From positions 3,968,001 to 4,032,000 of the forward strand of contig NZ_CP018047.1 in assembly GCF_002009175.1 (NCBI RefSeq): a DNA stretch of 64,000 nt. Direction: 5' to 3'. The DNA comes from Streptomyces niveus (GTDB taxonomy: Bacteria; Actinomycetota; Actinomycetes; Streptomycetales; Streptomycetaceae). Under the pieces are notes generated by a model that ran no database searches, was not told the DNA's origin, and saw only the letters and a list, made by a program, of their open reading frames with translations. The stretch's first letter is position 1. The number at the start of each line of letters is the position of its first letter. A program made the position numbers and the translations under genes. Below, in pieces: positions 36,830 through 45,698 of this stretch.

Positions 36830-38146
36830 TCAGGACTCCAGCAGCCGCTGGCCCACGTACTCGCCCTCCCGCGCCCCGCCCGGCACCGCGTACAGGCCGC
36901 TCGCCTCGTGCCGGACGAACGCCGACAGCGCGTCCCCCCGGTCGAGCTTGCGCTGCACCGGTACGAATCCCCTCAGCGGATCGGCCTGCCAGCAGATGAA
37001 CAGCAGGCCGGCGTCGGGGGTGCCGTCCGCCGCGATCCCGTCGTGGAAGGAGAAGGGACGGCGCAGCATCGCGGCGCCGCCGTTCTGCTCCGGCGCCGAG
37101 ATCCGGGCGTGCGCGTTGTCCGGGATGACGAGCCTGCCGTCCGGGCCCGTTCTGTCGAGGTCGAGCTCGGTCGTCTCCTCACCGCCGGTGAGCGGCGCGC
37201 CGTCGGACTTGCGGCGGCCGATGACGAGTTCCTGGCGGTCGGCCGACAGGGCCTCCCAGTCGTCGAGCAGCATCCGGATCCGGCGTACGACGGCGTACGA
37301 GCCGCCCGCCATCCACTCCGGCGTGCCCGCCGGCGGCTTCGCCGGGACGAAGATCCGCCGGTCGAAGTCGGGCTCCTCCGGCTTCGGGTTGCCGGTGCCG
37401 TCGATCTGGCCCATCAGATTGCGGGCGGTCATCGGGCGGGAGGTGGCACCGGGCGAGCGGTTGAAGCCGTTCATCTGCCACCGCACCCGCGCCGCGTCGC
37501 CCGCCTCCTTAAGGAGGGCGCGCAGCGCGTGGAACGCGACGAGCGCGTCGTCCGAGCCGACCTGTACCCACAGATCGCCGTCGCTGCGGCGGGCGTCGAG
37601 CTGATCGGCGGAGAAGGCCGGCAGCGGGTCGAGCGCGGAGGGGCGCCGGGCAACCAGCTTCGTACGGTCGAAGAAGGTCCGGCCGAAGCCGAAGGTGACC
37701 GTCAGCGCGGAAGGCCCCGCGTCCAGTGCGACGCCCGTGTCGCGCTCCCCGGCCGGCTCGCCCGCCATCAGCCGCCGCGCGGTCTCGGACCAGCGGCGCA
37801 GCAGCGCGGCGGCCTCCTTGCGCCCGGCGCCCGGCGCGAGGTCGAGGGCGACCAGATGGCCGCGCGCCTGCATCGGGGAGGTGATACCGGCCTGGTGGGC
37901 GCCGTGGAAGGCCGCGGTCGCCGAGCCGACCGTGCTGAGCGCGGTCGGCTCGTCCGCGCGGGTGGCGGCGTACGTGGCGCTCCCGCCGGCCGCGCCCGCG
38001 ACGAGCCCGGCGGCGCCGGCCGCGCCCGCCGTACCGAGCAGCCGCCGCCGCGAGATCGCTGGAGCGGTGTCTGTGCCGTCCGCACGGGTGGAGCCGGCGT
38101 CGGGTCCGTCGGTGTCGGTTTCGCTGGTCGTACGGGTGTCGCTCAC
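36830..38146 (-). CDS. dtpA: Tat-exported DyP-type haem peroxidase
   Basis: A 438-residue peroxidase. A Tat signal ISRRRLLGTAGAAGAAG at about residues 30-60 precedes the mature enzyme. DyP motifs are GQIDGTGNPKPE (distal Asp), the basic RRIRMLL and the HARIS segment with the likely haem-ligand His, then the late GLLFICWQADP. It is the last gene of the copper operon, matching DtpA in S. lividans, where this peroxidase works in the extracellular copper pathway to the oxidase GlxA. Length is typical. Confidence 0.92.
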   Translation of the reverse strand: MSDTRTTSETDTDGPDAGSTRADGTDTAPAISRRRLLGTAGAAGAAGLVAGAAGGSATYAATRADEPTALSTVGSATAAFHGAHQAGITSPMQARGHLVALDLAPGAGRKEAAALLRRWSETARRLMAGEPAGERDTGVALDAGPSALTVTFGFGRTFFDRTKLVARRPSALDPLPAFSADQLDARRSDGDLWVQVGSDDALVAFHALRALLKEAGDAARVRWQMNGFNRSPGATSRPMTARNLMGQIDGTGNPKPEEPDFDRRIFVPAKPPAGTPEWMAGGSYAVVRRIRMLLDDWEALSADRQELVIGRRKSDGAPLTGGEETTELDLDRTGPDGRLVIPDNAHARISAPEQNGGAAMLRRPFSFHDGIAADGTPDAGLLFICWQADPLRGFVPVQRKLDRGDALSAFVRHEASGLYAVPGGAREGEYVGQRLLES

Positions 38147-38150
38147 GGGT

Positions 38151-40193
38151 TCAGCCGATCTTCACGTTCTTCTCGATGGTGGTCTGGTCGATGTCCGAGG
38201 TCCGCACCGTCACCTGCAGATGCCACTCGCCGGGCATCGGGATCTGGACGCTGCTCGCGCTCCAGTGTCCCGGTGCGAGGCGCTCGGGCACGATCGGGAG
38301 CGGGCCGATCTGCTCGGAATTCAGGGTGTACGCGACCTTCACCTCGGGCACGTCCATCGGCTTGCCGGCCGGGTCGTCGATCCAGACGTGCATGAGGTTG
38401 TTGCCCGAGCGGGCGGGGTCGAGGGTGAGCCGCACGGTGCCCTTGCCGTTCGCACCGCCGGCGTCGAAGGGCTCGGTGAGGTTGACGGGCCGGGCGGGAG
38501 CGGGAGCGGCGGCCTCGGTACCCGGCCGGCCGGCCTCCTTCGCCTCGGTACGTCCCGGCTCGGTGCCCGTCAGCGCGGTCGTGACGGCGAGCACCACCAA
38601 GGCGACGCACGCCTCTATGAGGACGGAGCGGCGCAGCCCGGAGCGCTCGGTGTCGGCGTCGCGGTCGCGCTTCTTGCGAGCCGTGGCCAACGCCGTCCGC
38701 TGACGGGCGAGTTGAGCGGCGCGCTCGGGATCGGACGCTTCCCCGGCCCCCTCACTCCCGGCGTCTGCTTCCTCCTCGGACTCGGTCTCGGACTCGGCCT
38801 CCGTCCCGGCCGTCGCCCGCTCGCCGAGCAGCCCCGTCCAGCGCCGTGAGAACCAGGCGGCGCAGAGCAGTACGGCGATCAGCGCGACCTTGACCAGCAG
38901 GAGCTGTCCGTACGACGTGTCGGTCAGCGCGGACCACGAGCCGACCTGCCGCCACGCCTGGTAGAGCCCGGTCACGGCCAGCACGACGACGCTGGTGAAG
39001 GCGATCCGGGAGAAGCGCCGCACGGCGGCGCGTTCGATGTCCGGCGTCCGGTGGAGCGCGGTCAGCAGCGACACGAGGCCGCCGAGCCAGGCCGCCACGG
39101 CCAGCAGGTGCAGGACGTCGAGCGGCATGGCGAGACCGGTCTGGATACCGGTCGACGCGTGCTCGGACAGTGCCCATGTCCCGGCGATCCCGGCCGCAAC
39201 GACCGTGCCGCCCAGGCCCAGTCCGAAGGTGAGGTCGGCCCTCGCCTTCTGCGCCTCCGAGTCCGCGCCGCCCGAGACCTCCTCGCCGTCCTCGCCGTCC
39301 GCGTCGTCCGCGCCGTCCGTCCCGGATTCCGCTCCGGTCCGGTCCGCCCCGGACTTCGCCTCCGCCTCGGATTCCGTCTCCGTCACACGCTTCGCGTACG
39401 CGCCGAACAGCACCGCTATGAAGAGCGCCGCAGCGCCGAGCAGCAGCAGCCGCGAGACGAGCGCGGCCCCCGTCTTGGTGTCCAGTACGTCCGCGAGCCC
39501 GCCCAGGTCGAACGCGTCGCCCAGCTTGCCGGACCCGGTGTACGGAGTGCGCAGTAGTAGGAGGACGAGCGTCGCCGCGGTCAGGGTGACCCAGCCGCCG
39601 ACGACGAGCCGTTGCAACGGCCGTACGGAGGCGCCGCGCTGCCAGCACGCGAGGATGAAGGCGGCCCCGCCGACCAGCAGCACGAACCCGGCGTAACTCA
39701 GGTAGCGCACCGTGTCGTAGAGGGTGCCGACCAGTCCGCCGCCGGCCTCCTGGTCGGGCACGGTGGCCGTCGTCTCCGAAGGCGCCCCGACGGAGAAGGT
39801 GAACGCGCCGGACACGGGGTGGCTGTCGGCGGAGACCGCCTGCCAGGCGACGGTGTACGTGCCGTCGGGCAGCCCGGGCTTCAGGTCGACGGCGTAGCGC
39901 ACCGTGCCGCCCCCGCTCAGATCGCGCATCTTCGCGACGTCGACGCGCTTGCTGCTGGGGTCGAGGACCCTGATGGAGTTGTCGCCCATGGCGATCTGTT
40001 CGGAGAAGGTGAGCGTCACGTCCTTGGGGGCGACATCGACCACCGCCCCGTCCTTCGGATCGCTCCCGGTCAGCGCGGCGTGCGCCGACGCCGTACCGGA
40101 GAGGGTGCCGAAGAGGCCGCAGACGAGTACGGCGGTGACGAACAGCAGCCGTACGAGCGGCAGCTGACGTATGCGGGGGGCGGTGGCCGTCAT
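38151..40193 (-). CDS. CopC-CopD-YtkA copper-handling membrane protein
   Basis: A 680-residue three-part protein. After a signal peptide comes CopC (HAALTGSDPKDGAVVDVAP through VSADSHPVSGAFTF, ending near residue 130). CopD helices at about 160-530 are interrupted by two very acidic, Glu/Asp-rich low-complexity inserts. A C-terminal YtkA-like domain (about 560-680) ends in EWHLQVTVRTSDID. It is probably a copper importer or handler of the extracytoplasmic space. Its stop is 5 bp before the dtpA start. Confidence 0.9.
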   Translation of the reverse strand: MTATAPRIRQLPLVRLLFVTAVLVCGLFGTLSGTASAHAALTGSDPKDGAVVDVAPKDVTLTFSEQIAMGDNSIRVLDPSSKRVDVAKMRDLSGGGTVRYAVDLKPGLPDGTYTVAWQAVSADSHPVSGAFTFSVGAPSETTATVPDQEAGGGLVGTLYDTVRYLSYAGFVLLVGGAAFILACWQRGASVRPLQRLVVGGWVTLTAATLVLLLLRTPYTGSGKLGDAFDLGGLADVLDTKTGAALVSRLLLLGAAALFIAVLFGAYAKRVTETESEAEAKSGADRTGAESGTDGADDADGEDGEEVSGGADSEAQKARADLTFGLGLGGTVVAAGIAGTWALSEHASTGIQTGLAMPLDVLHLLAVAAWLGGLVSLLTALHRTPDIERAAVRRFSRIAFTSVVVLAVTGLYQAWRQVGSWSALTDTSYGQLLLVKVALIAVLLCAAWFSRRWTGLLGERATAGTEAESETESEEEADAGSEGAGEASDPERAAQLARQRTALATARKKRDRDADTERSGLRRSVLIEACVALVVLAVTTALTGTEPGRTEAKEAGRPGTEAAAPAPARPVNLTEPFDAGGANGKGTVRLTLDPARSGNNLMHVWIDDPAGKPMDVPEVKVAYTLNSEQIGPLPIVPERLAPGHWSASSVQIPMPGEWHLQVTVRTSDIDQTTIEKNVKIG

Positions 40194-40207
40194 GGTGGGT
40201 CAGTCCC

Positions 40208-40678
40208 TCAGTGCCGCGTGGGGTTGTAGGTGGTCTCCTTCACGGGAAGGTCGACCTCGATCGGGTCGGCCTTCTCGAAGTGCAGTTCCACGGAGATCCG
40301 TTGGCCTTGAACGAGCTTCTTCTTCAGGCCCATGAACATCAGATGGCTGCCGCCCCGGTCCAGGGTCAGCTCGCCCTCGGCCGGGATGTCGAAGGACTTC
40401 ACCTGCCGCATCCTCTGGTCCTTGGTCTCGTGGATCGTGATGTCGTCGGCGACGTCGCTGGTGACGGACGTGAGCTTGTCCGCCGCGCCGCCGCTGTTGG
40501 TCACGGTCAGGAAGCCGGACGCCATGTCGCCGACGGGCTGCGGCATGAAGGCCCCGGTGACCTTCAACTGAGGCCGGTCCTGCGAGGCGTCCGCCGACGA
40601 GCAGCCCGCCAGTGCCGTCGCCGACGCGAGCGACACCAGCACCGCCCCCACGAGGGGACGGCCGCCGCGCCTACTCAC
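40208..40678 (-). CDS. PCuAC-domain copper chaperone lipoprotein
   Basis: A 156-residue lipoprotein with lipobox ALAGCSSA near residue 26. The PCuAC fold shows GAFMPQPVGDMASGFLTV, ITIHETKDQRM and GGSHLMFMGLK, whose His and Met residues form the Cu(I) site. This is the ECuC chaperone of Streptomyces, which delivers copper to Sco1 for the oxidase CuA site. The GTG at 40678 overlaps the sco stop (GTGA). Confidence 0.92.
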   Translation of the reverse strand: MSRRGGRPLVGAVLVSLASATALAGCSSADASQDRPQLKVTGAFMPQPVGDMASGFLTVTNSGGAADKLTSVTSDVADDITIHETKDQRMRQVKSFDIPAEGELTLDRGGSHLMFMGLKKKLVQGQRISVELHFEKADPIEVDLPVKETTYNPTRH

Positions 40679-41337
40679 GGGGTCTCGCCCTTGATGAGCT
40701 TCGGCAGATCCTTCGTGTAGTCGTCGGCCGTCGTGTCCTCGCCGTACAGGACGTAACCGCCGTCCGTCTTCGGCGAGAACGCGATGACCTGGGCCCCGTG
40801 CATGGAGACGACGCTGCCGTCCTTCTCCTTGGTCGCGGGCTCGATGCCGATGCCGACCTGACGCGCCCCGGCCTGGATGGTCGGGAAGTCGCCGGTGAGG
40901 CCGACGAACGACGGATCGCCCGCGCTCGGGAGCCACTTGGCGAGCTCGGCGGAGGTGTCCCGCTCGGGGTCGGTGGTGATGAACACGACCTGGAGCTTGT
41001 CCTGGTCGGCCTTGGGGAGCGCCTTCCTGGCGATGGCGATGTTGCTCATCGTCAGGGGGCAGACGTCGGGGCAGTGCGTGTAGCCGAAGTAGATCAGCGT
41101 CGGCTTGCCCTTGGTCTCCTCACGGAAGTCGTACTTCTTGCCCTCGGTGTCCTCGAGGACGAGGTCCGGCTTCTCGAAGGGCTTGTCGAGCACGGTCGCC
41201 GCTTTGGTCTTCGGCTGTGCCGAGACGTCGGCCACGGGCTTCGACGCTGAGTCGTCGCCGCCGCTTCCGCAGGCGGACAGGGTGAGTGCCGCCACCGCCG
41301 TGAGAGCGGCGGCGGTGAGCACGGTCTTCTTGCGCAT
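40675..41337 (-). CDS. sco: Sco1/SenC copper metallochaperone lipoprotein
   Basis: A 220-residue lipoprotein (LSACGSGG lipobox). The thioredoxin-like domain has the copper-binding CPDVC (Cys89, Cys93) and a late His in SMHGAQV (about His180). It assembles the CuA centre of cytochrome aa3 oxidase. The ATG at 41337 gives a normal signal; an extension of 5 codons is open. It is coupled to the PCuAC chaperone. Confidence 0.94.
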   Translation of the reverse strand: MRKKTVLTAAALTAVAALTLSACGSGGDDSASKPVADVSAQPKTKAATVLDKPFEKPDLVLEDTEGKKYDFREETKGKPTLIYFGYTHCPDVCPLTMSNIAIARKALPKADQDKLQVVFITTDPERDTSAELAKWLPSAGDPSFVGLTGDFPTIQAGARQVGIGIEPATKEKDGSVVSMHGAQVIAFSPKTDGGYVLYGEDTTADDYTKDLPKLIKGETP

Positions 41338-41405
41338 GGAGATAGTTCCCATTGGTGGAGTACGGGTGACGGGTGCGGGCCCGGCGGCGGGCCCGCGCCC
41401 GGCGG

Positions 41406-42260
41406 TCAGCTGGCGGGGGTGGCCGGGGTGCCGGTGGAGGGGGTACGGCGGCGCCCGGCCAGGACGCCGAAGGCCACACCGGCGGCGCCGACGACGATGC
41501 CGGCGATGCCGAGGCCGCGCGCGGTGCCGTCGCTGCTGTCGGACGAGGCGGCGTTCTCGGTGGCCCCGTGCTCGCCGTCGCTCTGGTCCGAGGCGTGCTC
41601 GGCGCCGCCCTTGGCGTCGTCATCCTTGGCACCGGCCGCGGCGCCGTGGCCGTCCTCGGTGGCGGCGGTCAGCGTCAGCACCGGCGCCGGGCTCTCGGGC
41701 TCGGCGCCCTCCGTCGGCGCGTCGATCCAGCGCACGACTTCCTTGTTGTCGTACGTCTGAAGGGTCTTGAACACCAATTGGTCGGCGTCCTCGGGCAGCT
41801 GGCCGATGGAGAGCGGGAACTGCTGGAAGTAGCCCGGCGCGACCTTGGCGTCCCCCGTGGCGGTCCAGGTGACCTTCGAGACGGCCTCGGTGATCTGCTT
41901 GCCGTGCATCTCGATCGGCTTGTCGAGCTTGCTCTTGGTGACGGCGATCTTCCAGCCGGGCACGGCCTGCGGCGACACCGACGCCAGCGGGTGCTCGGTC
42001 GGGAAGTTCACTTCGAGCTTGACGGTCGAGGCGTCGTCACGCTCGTTCGGCACCTTGAAGTTGACCGTCGCGTAGCCGCCCTTGGCGGCTTCGCCGACCG
42101 GCTGCACGCCGACGTGCGCGAGGGCGGGACCGGCCAGCAGTACGACGGCGGACGCGGCGACGCCGCCGACGACTGCCGCGCGGCGCGCAGTGCGGGTACG
42201 ACCGGCGGTGGACGGCTGCGGGACGCCGCGACGAGACGTGTTCGTACGAGAGGCGTTCAT
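41406..42260 (-). CDS. YcnI-family copper-binding membrane-anchored protein
   Basis: A 284-residue protein. After a long Tat-like or Sec signal, mature residues begin at AHVGVQPVGEAAKGGYATVNFKV, whose N-terminal His is the copper ligand of YcnI (DUF1775). A Ser/Asp/Gly/His-rich linker (about 190-245) precedes one C-terminal helix, GLGIAGIVVGAAGVAFGVLAG. Start ATG at 42260. It belongs to the copper operon. Confidence 0.9.
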   Translation of the reverse strand: MNASRTNTSRRGVPQPSTAGRTRTARRAAVVGGVAASAVVLLAGPALAHVGVQPVGEAAKGGYATVNFKVPNERDDASTVKLEVNFPTEHPLASVSPQAVPGWKIAVTKSKLDKPIEMHGKQITEAVSKVTWTATGDAKVAPGYFQQFPLSIGQLPEDADQLVFKTLQTYDNKEVVRWIDAPTEGAEPESPAPVLTLTAATEDGHGAAAGAKDDDAKGGAEHASDQSDGEHGATENAASSDSSDGTARGLGIAGIVVGAAGVAFGVLAGRRRTPSTGTPATPAS

Positions 42261-42369
42261 GACAGGAGACACTCCACGGTGTGGGGAGGACGGTGGACCG
42301 CGCGCGGATACGCGACGGCATCGCGACGCCACCGCCCCATCCGCTTACGTACGGGAGCGTGTCGTCGCG

Positions 42370-43227
42370 TCAGGCGGCGAGAGTGAATACGGCCGGCGGG
42401 CCGCGCCTGATCACCGAATGCTGGAGCGTCCGGCCCGTGTACGACGGCGGGGCGTCGGGGCGCGGGCCGGGCTGCCCGTGGAGCCCGGGGGAGGGCGCGA
42501 CCGGCAGGCCCGAGCGCAGGGCCCGTACGAGACCGAGGGCGGCCCGCAGCGCCCGAAGCCGCGCGTTGTCGGCGACGGCTTCGCCGAGCCCGTGGCCGTG
42601 GGCCGAGAGCGTGGCGAGCCGGGCGAGCGCGAGGTCGCCCCGGCGCATGAGCCAGCCGGTCGCGAGGGCGGCCAGCAGATGCGCGAGGAACATGGGCAGG
42701 GTGGGCAGCTCGGGCAGCGGCCCGGCGGTGCCGAAGGCCCCTTCGGCCGCCTCGCCGGCGGTACGGGCGGCCGTCCCGTGCAGGTGAGCGCCCTGCGCGA
42801 GCCCGCCGGAGACCCCGGCGACCGTGGCTGGGTCGATCCCTGCGTCGGTCACGATGCGGTGCGCGTCCCCGGGGCTCAGTGACGCCGGACCGGCACCGCA
42901 GATCAGCTTCGCCGCCATGCGGACCAGTACGTCGTCGGCGCCGGGGCGCATCGTCAGATGGTGCTGGCTCATCCCGAACAGGGCGTGCAGCGCGAGCTGC
43001 CCACCGGTCAGGGCGAGCGCGATGGCGGGCAGCGAACGGGCGCGGCCCGCGAGCGGCGCGGCCACGGCGAAGACACCGGCGAATCCGACGGCGAGCGTCC
43101 ACCAGGGGACGGCCTGACAGGCCGCGAGCACATGTCCCGTCGCGGACAGCACGACACAGACCGCGGTGAACACCGCGGCCCTCAGGAGCCGCAGACCGGC
43201 TCCGGCGTGTGCGACACGATCAGGCAT
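42370..43227 (-). CDS. Membrane protein at the head of the copper operon
   Basis: A 285-residue protein with five or six predicted helices in the first 95 and around 175-200 residues. It contains HALFGMSQHHLTM and several later His (HLHG, HGHG), compatible with metal handling. It does not match a family I can name. It is encoded 109 bp upstream of the YcnI gene and probably co-transcribed. Confidence 0.72.
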   Translation of the reverse strand: MPDRVAHAGAGLRLLRAAVFTAVCVVLSATGHVLAACQAVPWWTLAVGFAGVFAVAAPLAGRARSLPAIALALTGGQLALHALFGMSQHHLTMRPGADDVLVRMAAKLICGAGPASLSPGDAHRIVTDAGIDPATVAGVSGGLAQGAHLHGTAARTAGEAAEGAFGTAGPLPELPTLPMFLAHLLAALATGWLMRRGDLALARLATLSAHGHGLGEAVADNARLRALRAALGLVRALRSGLPVAPSPGLHGQPGPRPDAPPSYTGRTLQHSVIRRGPPAVFTLAA

Positions 43228-43419
43228 GGCCGGGTCATCATCGCACTGCGGTCGGCGGCTTCGTACGGCAGGTCCGGAAGATCACCCTCTGTCCCTTACA
43301 ACGGCGGACCGGCCACGCGCTTCCGCCGAATGGGTTGTTTCACACAGCCGATGTGCTTACGACACGCCTACAGGGGCAATACGTATCGGTATGTCGAGCT
43401 GTGGCCAGGAGGCTGGAGC

Positions 43420-43908
43420 ATGAGCATCTGGTGGTCCCTCCATTTGCGGCGCGAAGCCGCGAGCGTCCCGCTGGCGCGCCGTCTCCTGATCGGCACGATG
43501 GAGACCGCGGGCGTCGACCCCGACATTTCCTTCGATCTGTCCGTCGCACTGAGTGAGGCATGTGCCAACGCCGTCGAGCACGGCGGTGACGGCAGCCCTT
43601 CCGACGACCCCGGGCGGTCGTCGGAGGCGTACCGGGTGACCGCGTATCTGGACGGCGAGAAGTGCCGTATCGAGGTGGCGGACTCCGGGCCCGGATTCCC
43701 CGCCCGCCGCGCCCTGCGGCGGCCCACCGCCCTCGCCCCCTTCACTGCGGAGGACGGACGGGGGCTCTCACTGATCGAGCAGCTGGCCGACCACGTCCAC
43801 TGCCGGAACCGGCCGGGGCGGGGCGCGGTGATCAGCTTCGACAAGATCCTGAAGTGGCGCGAGGAGACTCCGCTGGTGGCACTGGGCGGCACCACCGCCG
43901 GGGTCTGA
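43420..43908 (+). CDS. Anti-sigma-factor-type ATP-binding protein (HATPase, RsbW-like)
   Basis: A 162-residue GHKL ATPase. The N-box is SEACANAVEHG, G1 EVADSGPGFPA and G2 GRGLSLIEQL. In Streptomyces such proteins are anti-sigma factors or switch kinases for anti-anti-sigma proteins. The ATG at 43420 has GGAGG upstream. It is convergent with pepP; no sigma gene is adjacent. Confidence 0.87.
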   Translation: MSIWWSLHLRREAASVPLARRLLIGTMETAGVDPDISFDLSVALSEACANAVEHGGDGSPSDDPGRSSEAYRVTAYLDGEKCRIEVADSGPGFPARRALRRPTALAPFTAEDGRGLSLIEQLADHVHCRNRPGRGAVISFDKILKWREETPLVALGGTTAGV

Positions 43909-44000
43909 CACCGCACCGGAATCCGGCACCGCACCGGAATTCGACACGGCCCGGCCCGGCCGCGCGTCTCGCACGACCGGGCCGGTTGGGACTTGTCGGC

Positions 44001-45524
44001 TCAGCCCTGCTTGGTGGCCGCCATCCACGCCTCCACGTCGTCGGACGTACGCGGCAGCCCCGCCGACAGGTTCCGGTTGCCGTCCTCCGTCACGAGGATG
44101 TCGTCCTCGATCCGGACGCCGATGCCCCGGTACTCCTCGGGCACCGTGAGGTCGTCCGCCTGGAAGTACAGCCCCGGCTCCACGGTGAGGCACATACCGG
44201 GCTCCAGCGTCCCGTCCACGTACGCCTCCGTGCGCGCCGCCGCGCAGTCGTGGACGTCCAGGCCGAGCATGTGTCCGGTGCCGTGCAGCGTCCAGCGGCG
44301 CTGGAGACCGAGCTCCAGGACCCGCTCGACCGGTCCGTCGAGCAGGCCCCACTCGACGAGGCGCTCGGCCAGCACCCGCTGCGACGCGTCGTGGAAGTCC
44401 CGGTACTTCGCACCCGGCTTCACCGCGGCGATACCGGCCTCCTGCGACTCGTACACCGCGTCGTAGATCTTGCGCTGCAACGCGTCGAACCGGCCGTTGA
44501 TCGGCAGGGTGCGCGTGACGTCCGCCGTGTAGAGGGTGTGGGTCTCCACGCCCGCGTCGAGCAGCAGCAGATCGCCGGGGCGCACGTCCCCGTCGTTGCG
44601 CACCCAGTGCAGGGTGGTCGCGTGCGGGCCCGCGGCGCAGATCGAGCCGTAGCCGATGTCGTTGCCCTCCACGCGGGCACGCAGGAAGAACGTCCCCTCG
44701 ATGTAGCGCTCGCTGGTCGCCTCGGCCTTGTCGAGGATCCGTACGACGTCCTCGAAGCCGCGGACGGTCGCATCGACGGCCTTCTGGAGCTCGCCGATCT
44801 CGAACTCGTCCTTCACGGCGCGCGCCTCGGACAGATAGACGCGCAGCTCGTCGTCGCGCTCCGCCGTGACCTTGTCGGCCAGCGCGGCCTCGATCGACGC
44901 GTCGTGCCCGCGAACGGTCCGCACCGGGCCCGTCGCCTCGCGCAGCGCCCCGGCCAGCTCCCGTACGTCCTTCGCGGGCAGGCCGAGCAGCTGCTCCGCC
45001 TCGGCGAGCGAGTGCCGGCGCCCGACCCACAGCTCGCCCTGGCGGCCGTCGAGCCAGAATTCGCCGTTCTCCCTGTTGGAGCGGGGAGTCAGATAGATCG
45101 TCGCCCGGTGGCCGTCGCCGCCGGACTCCGGCTCCAGCACGAGGACGCCGTCCTCCGTCTGGTCGCCGGTGAGATACGCGTACTCCGTGGAGGCGCGGAA
45201 GCTGTACTCCGTGTCGTTCGACCGGGTCTTCAGGCCGCCCGCGGGGATCACCAGGCGGTCGCCCGGGAATCGCGCGGACAGCGCGGCGCGGCGGGCCGCC
45301 GCGTACGGTGCCTGGGCGACGGGCTCCAGATCGCGGAGCTCCGTGTCGGCCCAGCCCGACTTCATGTTCTCGGCCAGCTCGTCGGACACGCTCATGTAAA
45401 GGCCGTTCTTGCGCTGTTTGACGGGCTTCTCGGCCGACGCCTCGTCGGCGTCATCGAGCACTGTGTCCGGATTTCCCAGGGTCTCCGGGGTCTCCGGCGT
45501 TTCCGGGATGAGCTCCTCGGCCAC
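44001..45524 (-). CDS. pepP: Aminopeptidase P (Xaa-Pro aminopeptidase)
   Basis: A 507-residue M24B peptidase that removes an N-terminal residue before proline. The metal ligands are in LLLDAGVETHTLYTADVTRT (Asp, Asp), GTGHMLGLDVHD (His), EPGLYF (Glu) and GIGVRIEDD (Glu). An N-terminal AMP-N domain contains YLTGDQTEDGVL. I choose the GTG at 45524 because GAGGAGG sits about 8 bases upstream; an open extension of 8 codons exists. The PETPETPETL start is repetitive. Confidence 0.94.
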   Translation of the reverse strand: MAEELIPETPETPETLGNPDTVLDDADEASAEKPVKQRKNGLYMSVSDELAENMKSGWADTELRDLEPVAQAPYAAARRAALSARFPGDRLVIPAGGLKTRSNDTEYSFRASTEYAYLTGDQTEDGVLVLEPESGGDGHRATIYLTPRSNRENGEFWLDGRQGELWVGRRHSLAEAEQLLGLPAKDVRELAGALREATGPVRTVRGHDASIEAALADKVTAERDDELRVYLSEARAVKDEFEIGELQKAVDATVRGFEDVVRILDKAEATSERYIEGTFFLRARVEGNDIGYGSICAAGPHATTLHWVRNDGDVRPGDLLLLDAGVETHTLYTADVTRTLPINGRFDALQRKIYDAVYESQEAGIAAVKPGAKYRDFHDASQRVLAERLVEWGLLDGPVERVLELGLQRRWTLHGTGHMLGLDVHDCAAARTEAYVDGTLEPGMCLTVEPGLYFQADDLTVPEEYRGIGVRIEDDILVTEDGNRNLSAGLPRTSDDVEAWMAATKQG

Positions 45525-45606
45525 GGTCTGCCTCCTCATGTACGACATTGGACCTTTCGGGTCCCGGCACCATCGTATGTCTGTACGGGGGACAGACCAG
45601 GGGGCC

Positions 45607-45615
45607 TGTGGACAA
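45607..45615. promoter_or_regulatory. Isolated DnaA box
   Basis: TGTGGACAA (reverse of TTGTCCACA) lies between pepP and the phosphatase gene. It is a single site. Confidence 0.55.
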
Positions 45616-45698
45616 CGTGACCGGCGGACGTACCACCGCTGGAGGGGATCCGTCCGGTTCGCTCGGAGAAGGCGCCCTCTGCTCAGAGACGGCGCCTG

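Noticed and set aside
35713-36999. A long plus-strand frame across pheA
   Set aside because: It is opposite pheA, which has catalytic and ACT domains; the frame shows no coding motifs and starts in the DnaA-box cluster.
43336-43345. A third parS-like sequence TGTTTCACAC
   Set aside because: Only the left half matches; the palindrome is broken, so I did not call it parS.
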